Assembly: GCA_964452105.1 (NCBI GenBank)
Contig: CAYVLI010000116.1
Span: 1-7,400 of the forward strand
DNA: 7,400 bases
DNA from: CAYVLI01 sp964452105 [NCBI: uncultured Nitrospinota bacterium]
Lineage (GTDB): Bacteria > JAUXIQ01
Reading direction: 5' to 3'
The notes under the pieces were generated by a model. It made no database searches and was not told where the DNA came from. It was given only the letters and a program-made list of their open reading frames with translations. Of this stretch, positions 1 through 5,339 are shown piece by piece (the stretch's first letter is position 1; every line of letters starts with the position of its first letter). Both the position numbers and the translations under genes were made by a program.

Positions 1-1
1 A

Positions 2-481
2 GAGCATCCTTACCTCAATTCATCCCTGAACGATGAAGATCAGGAGATAATCCTCAAAAAGTTTTACAACATCGGCTTCGCAACGGATACTGAAGAAGGG
101 CTAATGGTGCCGGTGGTCAAAAACGCCGATAAGAAGAATCTGATAGAAATAGCCACGGAAGCGCGCAAACTGGCAGAGAGCGCCCGCTCCAGGGCCATAA
201 GCCTTGCAGACATCAAAGGAGGCACTTTCACCATAACAGATTTCGGCTCCCTGGGAGGGGGTTTCGGCACCCCCATCATCAATCACCCCGAGGTGGCGAT
301 TTTAGGTGTGGGAATGGTTAGAGACACGCCTGTAGTGCGGGAGGGTGAGATAGTGGTCCGGAAGATAATGCCCCTGTCGCTCTCTTTCGACCACAGGGTG
401 GTGGACGGTGCTGAAGCCCAACGCTTTCTCAACGATCTGGTCTCGCTTCTGGAGATTCCCACGGAGCTCGTTGACGTGTGA
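2..481 (+). CDS. 2-oxoacid dehydrogenase E2 (lipoamide acyltransferase), C-terminal catalytic domain, 5' end off window
   Basis: The open frame enters from the left edge and gives 159 residues to the TGA at 479-481. It is the C-terminal part of the E2 acyltransferase domain, which in this family moves an acyl group from the lipoyl arm to CoA in pyruvate, branched-chain or 2-oxoglutarate dehydrogenase complexes of the cytoplasm. Visible signatures are EGLMVPVVKNADKKNL, the GGTFTITDFGSLGG stretch, GTPIINHPEVAILGVG, and near the end SFDHRVVDGAEAQRF, which holds the catalytic His and Asp of the DHRxxDG motif. The C-terminus has the usual length after that motif, so the 3' end is intact. The lipoyl and E1/E3-binding domains lie outside the window, and the substrate (pyruvate, branched-chain or other) cannot be decided from this part. 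No gene follows closely, so it is probably the last gene of its operon. Confidence 0.95.
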   Translation, partial: EHPYLNSSLNDEDQEIILKKFYNIGFATDTEEGLMVPVVKNADKKNLIEIATEARKLAESARSRAISLADIKGGTFTITDFGSLGGGFGTPIINHPEVAILGVGMVRDTPVVREGEIVVRKIMPLSLSFDHRVVDGAEAQRFLNDLVSLLEIPTELVDV

Positions 482-490
482 GAACGTGCA

Positions 491-512
491 GTCTGGTCTC
501 CGCACCCGACAG
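491..512 (+). repeat. CCGACAG-type hairpin unit, copy 1 (degenerate)
   Basis: This 22-base unit ends in CGCACCCGACAG. It matches bases 6676-6697 at 21 of 22 positions. One arm carries a mismatch (GTCTGGT instead of GTCGGGT), so the hairpin is weaker than in the copy near 6680. It lies 10 bases after the E2 stop and is followed by a C-rich/G-rich hairpin, the same order as in the second gap. Confidence 0.7.
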
Positions 513-533
513 CACAATGAAACCCCACCCCGG

Positions 534-555
534 CCCTCCCCGTTTACGGAGAGGG
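534..555. repeat. C-rich/G-rich intergenic hairpin
   Basis: CCCTCCCCG (534-542) pairs with CGGAGAGGG (547-555) with one mismatch and a TTTA loop. It is preceded by CACCCCGGCC-like sequence. A similar hairpin is found at 6760-6780, also just after a CCGACAG unit. It could weakly terminate transcription after the E2 gene, but no U-tract follows, so I call it a repeat rather than a terminator. Confidence 0.55.
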
Positions 556-633
556 AGGAAGATCGGCAGGGGTACATTTTGAGGTGAGATTATTATACTC
601 TCAGGGGGATGCAAGGCAAACGGTTTTGTCTCG

Positions 634-725
634 GTAGGGGCGACCGGCGGTCGCCCTTTGCAATTGAATGCGTAGAGACAATTCATGAATTGTCTCTACG
701 AAGCGGTCACGAGGATTGCCCCTAC
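634..725. repeat. composite palindromic element bounded by GTAGGGGC / GCCCCTAC
   Basis: The element begins with GTAGGGGC (634-641) and ends with the inverted copy GCCCCTAC (718-725). Its left end is a REP-like unit: GTAG, then GGGCGACCG (638-646), one base, and CGGTCGCCC (648-656). A separate perfect palindrome (671-700) sits in its middle. REP elements moved by TnpA-REP (RAYT) transposases typically have a GTAG or GGAG tetranucleotide beside an imperfect palindrome, and pairs in opposite orientation form BIME-like units. That this is a REP/BIME is inference from the form alone; no transposase is in view. Confidence 0.6.
671..700. repeat. perfect 30-base palindrome with GTAGAGAC arms
   Basis: The left arm CGTAGAGACAATTCA (671-685) is followed directly by its exact reverse complement (686-700), with no spacer or mismatch. 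Both strands therefore carry a GTAGAGAC head like the GTAGGGGC heads of the neighbouring elements. It is nested inside the composite element at 634-725. A long perfect palindrome outside a gene suggests a mobile repeat or a cruciform-forming site; no T-tract follows, so an ordinary terminator is less likely. Confidence 0.75.
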
Positions 726-813
726 GGAACGATGGTGTTTGTCGGGCGTATGCCCACAGAAACATTTTATGGTCCAAGGGTATCGCGCAACAAGCGAGGC
801 CTAGAAAGGTGGG

Positions 814-924
814 GGGCACGGTGCGCCGTGCCCTTACCATATCAAAAAGCTTTTGGAGGGTTGTCTGAAGAGCCCGCCTCGAGGAATTACAAAAGGGCTC
901 CCTCAGAAAAGTTAGTTACTGATG
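814..924 (+). repeat. ~111-base intergenic repeat, copy 1
   Basis: It begins with the palindrome GGGCACGG-TGCG-CCGTGCCC (814-833) and continues through TTACCATATCAAAAAG to CAGAAAAGTTAGTTACTGATG. The reverse complement of 6809-6919 aligns along its whole length with a few one- to three-base gaps, at roughly 70% identity by eye. Shared blocks include CCGTGCCC, TATCAAAAA, CCTCG, CAAAAG and CAGAAAAG. The copies have diverged, so this is an old or fast-changing dispersed repeat. It ends about 105 bases before the flavoprotein start. Confidence 0.7.
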
Positions 925-1016
925 ACGAATCCAGGTTAAAAAGCAGGCTTGATGTTTGATTTTTATTGGCCATTTGTGTAAGCTTAGTGCACTTTTCGTT
1001 GATTATTACCTCGAAG

Positions 1017-1024
1017 AAAGGAGA
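1017..1024 (+). promoter_or_regulatory. ribosome binding site that sets the flavoprotein start
   Basis: AAGGAGAG lies six bases before the ATG at 1031. It favours that ATG over an in-frame ATG at 956, which has no such site and would add 25 residues unlike the start of this family. Confidence 0.85.
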
Positions 1025-1030
1025 GAAGAG

Positions 1031-1717
1031 ATGCACATCAAGCTGCTGGGAATAAGCGGAAGCCCAATCAAGGAAGGGAACACGGACGCCATACTCGCCG
1101 AAGCCCTCAAGGCGGGCGAAGAGATGGGTAACGTTGAGACGAGCATGATCTCGCTCTACGGGAAGAGAGGACTCGAACTCAGAGACTGCAATCAATGCAA
1201 CTGGTGCCTGTCAAAGCAGGAAGAGGGCAAGTTCTGTCAGTACCAGGACGAAGATGTAATGGGAGAGGTTTACCCTGAGATGGTGGAGGCCGACGGGCTT
1301 ATATTAGCCTCGCCGGTTTACATAGGCAGGATGTCCGGCTATATGGCTAATCTTCTTGATAGACTGCGGGTGATGGTACACGGAAATGTTTACAAAAACG
1401 CCCTGAAGAACAAGGTTGCCGGGGCCATCGCTGTGAGTTGGTTCAGGAACAGCGGCGTGGAAACGACGCTGCAGGGCCTGGTCATGAGCATAATGACCTT
1501 CAAGATGATACCTGTCGGTTCCGGAGCCGGCTGCATCTTCGGAGGCGGTGCCAACGCGACGTTAAATGGCACCGGCAAATTTGATCCGGAATATAGGCAT
1601 GGTGTCCTGAAAGATGATTTCGGTATGAATACGGCTCGTAATACGGTTCGAAACGTCGTGGAATTAGCCAGGCTGATAAAGGCCGGCAAGGAATCTCTTC
1701 AAAAAGTGAAAACGTAA
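1031..1717 (+). CDS. flavodoxin-fold NAD(P)H-dependent FMN reductase / iron-sulfur flavoprotein-like
   Basis: The 228-residue product starts MHIKLLGISGSPIKEGNTD; GSPxxxGNT (residues 10-18) is the FMN phosphate-binding loop of the flavodoxin-fold reductase family. A cysteine cluster follows at C53, C56, C59 and C69 (CX2CX2CX9C), the place where archaeal and bacterial iron-sulfur flavoproteins (Isf) bind a 4Fe-4S cluster. ASPVYIGRMSGYMANLLDRL (about 94-113) is the conserved segment that lines the flavin. The likely role is electron transfer between ferredoxin or NAD(P)H and an unknown acceptor in the cytoplasm. The last Cys is farther away than in the compact Isf motif as I recall it (CX2CX2CX4-7C), so cluster binding is probable but not proven. 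A Gly-rich segment (GSGAGCIFGGGANA, about 177-190) lies in the C-terminal third. The gene stands alone, with large gaps on both sides. Confidence 0.88.
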   Translation: MHIKLLGISGSPIKEGNTDAILAEALKAGEEMGNVETSMISLYGKRGLELRDCNQCNWCLSKQEEGKFCQYQDEDVMGEVYPEMVEADGLILASPVYIGRMSGYMANLLDRLRVMVHGNVYKNALKNKVAGAIAVSWFRNSGVETTLQGLVMSIMTFKMIPVGSGAGCIFGGGANATLNGTGKFDPEYRHGVLKDDFGMNTARNTVRNVVELARLIKAGKESLQKVKT

Positions 1718-1748
1718 ATATTGTTTGGAGCATCAGCATTATCTATTG

Positions 1749-1799
1749 ATGGGCCATACTCTCGCGCGAAGGGATGGCCCATTGTTTACCCTTCGAGAG
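1749..1799 (+). promoter_or_regulatory. interlocking stems: possible pseudoknot or alternative-fold leader
   Basis: Stem A pairs ATGGGCCAT (1749-1757) with ATGGCCCAT (1774-1782), nine perfect pairs around a 16-base loop. That loop is itself complementary to downstream sequence: GAAGGG (1768-1773) with CCCTTC (1789-1794), and CTCTCG (1759-1764) with CGAGAG (1794-1799). The pairs cross stem A, so they form either an H-type pseudoknot or mutually exclusive folds. It starts 32 bases after the flavoprotein stop and ends 57 bases before the next ATG. It may be a terminator of the upstream gene or a regulatory leader; no strong U-tract follows stem A (only TGTTTA). Confidence 0.5.
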
Positions 1800-1838
1800 C
1801 GCAACGGATTATTCATGTAACCTTGACCTGGTGAAAAA

Positions 1839-1844
1839 GAGGAG
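1839..1844 (+). promoter_or_regulatory. ribosome binding site for the propeller protein
   Basis: GAGGAG ends 11 bases before the ATG at 1856. An in-frame TTG at 1847 is only two bases from it, too close to be served by it, so ATG 1856 is preferred. A further ATG at 1868 is also in frame and would give the shorter start MLKKFMFAF. Confidence 0.65.
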
Positions 1845-1855
1845 TCTTGGAAGCC

Positions 1856-4800
1856 ATGGGTTCTGAAATGTTAAAGAAGTTCATGTTCGCATTTCTGATG
1901 ACTCTCTTTTTCGTGATTCCCTTCGGTGATTACGCATCCGCAGCCACGGAAGCAGGCAATGGCAAAAGCCTGAACCGCTCCTATTCCTTGCGACTTCCCT
2001 TCGTCGAGAATCAGGGCCAGATAGAGAACGGGAAGGTCGCATATTACGCCAAAAGCTCTTGGGGAACCCTTTTCATCAAGGATGATGGAGAAGTGGTCTA
2101 TTCGATAACCAGGGAAAACGAGAAAAGCGGGTGGGCCATCAGGGAAAGCTTTGTCGGCGCCAGCATTGAGGATGTGAGAGCATTCGACAGGGTCGAGACC
2201 AAAGTAAACTACTTCAAAGGTAGCAAGCCGGAAAATTGGAGAAGGTACATTCCCGCGTACAACACCGTCAGCCTCGGAGAGATTTATGAGGGAATAAAGC
2301 TCCAGTTGAAGGCCTATAACAAAAGCGTGGAGAAGCTCTTTCTTCTCAGGCCTGATGCAAATCCCGGCGTAATTAGGGTGAAGATAGACGGCGCTGAAAG
2401 TTTGTCCGTAAATAGAGGAGGAGAGCTTGAGATAGAGACAGGACTGGGTGTTGTGAAATTAACCAGGCCCGCAGCCTATCAGGAAGAGGGCGTCGAGAAA
2501 AAATATGTAGAAGTCGCCTATGTGGTTAAGGGGGATGAGTACGGCTTCAGGCTGGGGGATTACGACAGGGCGAAAGAGCTGGTCATAGACCCCCTGCTGG
2601 CCTCCACCTTCCTGGGAGGCGGCGGAGACGATTCAGGCGGCGTAACCCTCGCTCCCGATGGGAGCGTCTTCGTGGCAGGCACCACCGTTTCTTCCGACTT
2701 TCCCGCCACAACGGGTGCCTACGATACTATTTACAATGGCGGGGGCACAAGCGGTCAGGACGTCTTCATCGCCAAGCTGAGCGGCGATTTGACCACACTC
2801 CTTGCCGCCACCTTTCTGGGCGGTGCCACGGGCGACGATACCGGCGGGCAACCGGTTGTGGATTCGGCGGGGAACGTCTATATCGTAGGGACCACCAATT
2901 CTTCCGATTTTCCGGTTACCACCGGCGCTTATGACACCACTTATAACGGTTCTTCCGACATCAATGGATTAGATGTCTTCGTGGCGAAACTTGACAGTAC
3001 TCTGACAAACCTCCTGGCTTCCACCTATCTTGGCGGAACCGTTGATTCAGGCTCAACCGGCGGCAATGATTGGGGGCGGGGAATCGCACTGGGTCCGGGC
3101 GGTGAGATTTACGTGATGTCCCAGACCGCATCGATTGACTTTCCCACCACTCCAGGCGCTTACGATACAACTTACAATGACTTTAACACCGACGATGTGG
3201 CCATATCCAGGTTCAGCTCTGATTTGACTACCCTACAGGCTTCCACTTATATCGGCGGCTCGGTATGGGAGGTGCCCTATACCATAACCATTGATAGCAG
3301 TGGCAACGTCTATGTAGGAGGCAGGACCTCGTCATCCAACTATCCCACCACGACTACCGCTTATGACAGAACGTACGGCGGCGGAGTCTTCGCCGCCTAT
3401 GACGGGTTCCTGTCCAAGTTCGACGCCGGTCTGACCACGCTTTTGGCCTCAACCTACCTCGGTACCGTAGGCGCTGATGTGGCCTCTGACATCATCTGGT
3501 CCGTAGACGTGGACTCAGCAGGCAACATCTATGCGGCAGGTGGTACCACATCCTCAGCCTTTCCCACCACCACCGGGGTTTATGACACCACCCATAACGG
3601 TGACGCGGATGTCTTCGTAGTCAAGTTTGACACCGACCTCACCGCTCTCCAGGCGTCCACGTTTATAGGAGGAAGCCTCTTCGATCGTCCCACTGGAGTG
3701 GTTCTCGACGGAAGCGGGAGCCTTTACGTTTCTGGCTACACCAGCTCGCCGAGCTTCCCCGCTACCCCCGGAGCTTACAGCGAGGCCTTCAACGGCGGCG
3801 CCTATGACGCGTTTATTTTCAAGATGACCGATGACCTGACCACCCTGCAGGCGTCCACCTATTTCGGCGGAAGCGATACCGATGTGGCTGGGCGCGTGCA
3901 GGTGGCTCCCGACGGGAGCATCTATTTCGGCGCATACACCCACTCGACAGATTTCCCGGCAAGCTCCGGCGCCTACGATACGACCCCGAACGGCGGCAGC
4001 GACGCCTACGTGGCCAAGTTGGACGCAAACCTCAGCGGGCCATGGCGGACGGAGACGGTGGACAGCGCAGGAATGGTGGGCTTCTTCACCTCCATCGCCC
4101 TGGACGCCTCTGGCAAGGCGCACATCAGCTACCGCGATTACTCAAACCAAGCACTCAAGTACGTCACCAAAGCCTCGGGAGCGTGGGTATCGGAGATAGT
4201 TGACGTCGCTGGGATGAGCTACACCTCCATCGCCCTGGACACTTCGGGTAAGGCGCACATCAGCTATGTGGGTCTAACAACTGGCGACCTCAGGTACGCC
4301 ACCAATGCCTCGGGAGCGTGGGTGATGGAGACGGTGGGAAGTGTGAGCGGGGGCACCTCCTTCGCCCTGGACACTTCGGGTAAGGCGCACATCAGCTACC
4401 GTGATAAAACAACCTACTACCTCAAGTACGCCACCAACGCCTCAGGAGCATGGGTGGTGGAGATAGTTGACAGCGCGGGAAACATGGGCCAGCACACCTC
4501 CCTCGCCCTGGACACTTCGGGTAAGGCGCACATCAGCTACTGGGATCGCACCAACTATGACCTAAAGTATGCCGTTTGCTGTCCGGATGGTTGGATAACC
4601 CAGACGGTGGACAGCACGGGAAGCGTGGGCAACTACACCTCCATCGCCACGGACACCTCGGGTAAGGCGCACATCAGCTATTATGATTCTACTAACTTTG
4701 ACCTCAAATACGCCACCAACGCCTCGGGAGCGTGGGTAACCGAGACGGTGGACAGCGTGGGAGACGTGGGAACGTACACCTCCATCGCCCTGGACGCTTC

Positions 4801-5215
4801 GGGTAAGGCGCACATCAGCTACTACGATGGAACAAACGGCGATCTCAAATATGCCACCAAAGCCTCGGGGGCGTGGGTTACGGAAATAGTTGACAACGTT
4901 GGAAGCGTTGGCAAATATACCTCCCTTGCCCTTGACGCTTCGGACAATGTGTACATCAGCTACCTTGACTCTACTAATGATGACCTTAAATATGCCACCA
5001 ACGCGCCTGTTCCTACGTGTGCTTTTATCGAGGGAGACGCCGACGGCAGCGGAGCGGCTAACGTCGTGGACGTAATAAAGGCCCGCCGTTTTTCCCTGGG
5101 CCTGGATTCCCTCCCCCAGGACTTATGCGCCGTGGATATCGATTCCAATACCACCGTGGATATCCTGGATGTGGTCAACATCCTCAGGATAGCTCTTGGA
5201 CTCCCCACCACCTGA
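1856..5215 (+). CDS. secreted double beta-propeller protein: SBBP repeats, second tandem repeat, C-terminal dockerin-like module
   Basis: The 1119-residue product starts with a signal peptide: Lys7-Lys8, a hydrophobic core to about residue 23, and a probable signal peptidase I site at ASA/A (29/30). Residues ~44-245 match the N-terminal domain usual in SBBP proteins (PFVENQGQ, YFKGSKPENWRRYIPAY, ELVIDPLL). Residues 248-728 hold seven SBBP-type blades of the pattern LxASTxxGG...SGNxYVxGxTxSxxFPxTxGAYDTTxNG...DxFVxKxxxxLTT. Residues 729-1054 hold seven copies of a different repeat (YTSIALDxSGKAHISYxDxTNxDLKYATNASGAWVxExVDS). Residues 1060-1119 are a dockerin-like pair of calcium loops, DADGSGAANVVD and DIDSNTTVDILD. 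It is probably exported and surface-bound or extracellular, with a binding or scaffold role; no catalytic domain or membrane anchor is visible. The module could bind a cohesin, but none is in the window. The ligand is unknown. The SBBP and dockerin-like calls are firm, the function is not. Confidence 0.9.
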   Translation: MGSEMLKKFMFAFLMTLFFVIPFGDYASAATEAGNGKSLNRSYSLRLPFVENQGQIENGKVAYYAKSSWGTLFIKDDGEVVYSITRENEKSGWAIRESFVGASIEDVRAFDRVETKVNYFKGSKPENWRRYIPAYNTVSLGEIYEGIKLQLKAYNKSVEKLFLLRPDANPGVIRVKIDGAESLSVNRGGELEIETGLGVVKLTRPAAYQEEGVEKKYVEVAYVVKGDEYGFRLGDYDRAKELVIDPLLASTFLGGGGDDSGGVTLAPDGSVFVAGTTVSSDFPATTGAYDTIYNGGGTSGQDVFIAKLSGDLTTLLAATFLGGATGDDTGGQPVVDSAGNVYIVGTTNSSDFPVTTGAYDTTYNGSSDINGLDVFVAKLDSTLTNLLASTYLGGTVDSGSTGGNDWGRGIALGPGGEIYVMSQTASIDFPTTPGAYDTTYNDFNTDDVAISRFSSDLTTLQASTYIGGSVWEVPYTITIDSSGNVYVGGRTSSSNYPTTTTAYDRTYGGGVFAAYDGFLSKFDAGLTTLLASTYLGTVGADVASDIIWSVDVDSAGNIYAAGGTTSSAFPTTTGVYDTTHNGDADVFVVKFDTDLTALQASTFIGGSLFDRPTGVVLDGSGSLYVSGYTSSPSFPATPGAYSEAFNGGAYDAFIFKMTDDLTTLQASTYFGGSDTDVAGRVQVAPDGSIYFGAYTHSTDFPASSGAYDTTPNGGSDAYVAKLDANLSGPWRTETVDSAGMVGFFTSIALDASGKAHISYRDYSNQALKYVTKASGAWVSEIVDVAGMSYTSIALDTSGKAHISYVGLTTGDLRYATNASGAWVMETVGSVSGGTSFALDTSGKAHISYRDKTTYYLKYATNASGAWVVEIVDSAGNMGQHTSLALDTSGKAHISYWDRTNYDLKYAVCCPDGWITQTVDSTGSVGNYTSIATDTSGKAHISYYDSTNFDLKYATNASGAWVTETVDSVGDVGTYTSIALDASGKAHISYYDGTNGDLKYATKASGAWVTEIVDNVGSVGKYTSLALDASDNVYISYLDSTNDDLKYATNAPVPTCAFIEGDADGSGAANVVDVIKARRFSLGLDSLPQDLCAVDIDSNTTVDILDVVNILRIALGLPTT
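2597..4039 (+). repeat. seven SBBP beta-propeller blades
   Basis: Seven consecutive units of about 65-75 residues each begin with (L)L/QASTxxGG and end with a DxFxxKxxxxLTT-type strand. Beginnings are ASTFLGG, AATFLGG, ASTYLGG, ASTYIGG, ASTYLGT, ASTFIGG and ASTYFGG. Between them lie SGNVY(V/I)xG-type strands and the FPxTxGAYDTTYNG loop. Seven units are enough for one closed seven-bladed propeller. DNA identity between units is low, so this array is older than the one that follows it. Confidence 0.85.
4040..5017 (+). repeat. seven-copy tandem repeat, period 44-47 codons, with near-identical DNA core
   Basis: The core AAGGCGCACATCAGCTA starts at 4115, 4250, 4382, 4523, 4664 and 4805; the seventh position (4946) is diverged (AATGTGTACATCAGCTA). 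Periods are 135, 132, 141, 141, 141 and 141 bases. The flanking CTCGGGAGCGTGGGT-like segment is also shared by several units. The seven-repeat count is compatible with a second propeller fused behind the SBBP one. Unit 4 ends in AVCCPDG instead of the ATNASGA of most other units. Confidence 0.85.
5033..5212 (+). other. dockerin-like calcium-binding module (protein domain within 1856-5215)
   Basis: Two 12-residue loops, DADGSGAANVVD and DIDSNTTVDILD, carry acidic or amide residues at positions 1, 3, 5, 9 and 12, with Ser at 5 in the first. Each is followed by a helix-like IKARRFSLGL or VVNILRIALGL, the duplicated F-hand layout of type I dockerins. Two Cys flank the first half (PTCAF and DLCAV) and could form a disulfide after export. 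It ends the protein, the usual place for a dockerin. Confidence 0.75.
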
Positions 5216-5324
5216 GCGTTATATTCTTTGTAGTTGACATTTGTCCGTGCTGTCCCCTCCGGGTTTCAGTTTTTTGAGCTTCCGGATATGTTGTAAATTG
5301 CAGAATGGGTCGATTAAACCTTAC

Positions 5325-5330
5325 GGATGG
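5325..5330 (+). promoter_or_regulatory. weak ribosome binding site for the LarA-like gene
   Basis: GGATGG lies nine bases before the ATG at 5340. The frame is also open upstream to a TTG at 5241, but that has no ribosome binding site and would add 33 residues foreign to the family. Confidence 0.55.
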
Positions 5331-5339
5331 TTACAAAAC

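Larger units (their letters stand above)
482..1030. other. repeat-rich intergenic region with no supported gene
   Basis: About 550 bases separate the E2 stop from the flavoprotein start. An open frame of about 116 codons (609-959) crosses it, but it reads through palindromes, has no recognisable protein character and is rejected. In order the stretch holds: a degenerate CCGACAG hairpin unit (491-512), a C-rich/G-rich hairpin (534-555), a GTAG-headed hairpin (634-656), a perfect 30-base palindrome (671-700), an inverted GCCCCTAC end (718-725), and a ~111-base repeat that starts with a palindrome (814-924). The last ~100 bases before the gene are AT-richer and should hold the flavoprotein promoter, but I cannot place convincing -35 and -10 boxes. 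Confidence 0.8.

Noticed and set aside
609-959. Open frame of 116 codons in the first gap
   Set aside because: It runs through several palindromes and a repeat copy, has no ribosome binding site of note and no recognisable protein composition.
956-1030. Longer flavoprotein start at ATG 956
   Set aside because: It lacks a ribosome binding site, while AAGGAGAG sits six bases before ATG 1031, where the family's N-terminal strand begins.
482-1030. CRISPR array or tRNA in the repeat-rich gap
   Set aside because: Repeats are not evenly spaced with unique spacers, and no cloverleaf-like arms or CCA-type ends were found.
3554-4123. A 189-codon open frame on the minus strand inside the propeller gene
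   Set aside because: It mirrors the repeats of the plus-strand gene; its apparent length follows from the GC-rich repeat codons.
5234-5262. TTGACA as a -35 box for the LarA-like gene
   Set aside because: No TATAAT-like box lies 16-18 bases downstream (the sequence there is CTCCGG-like).
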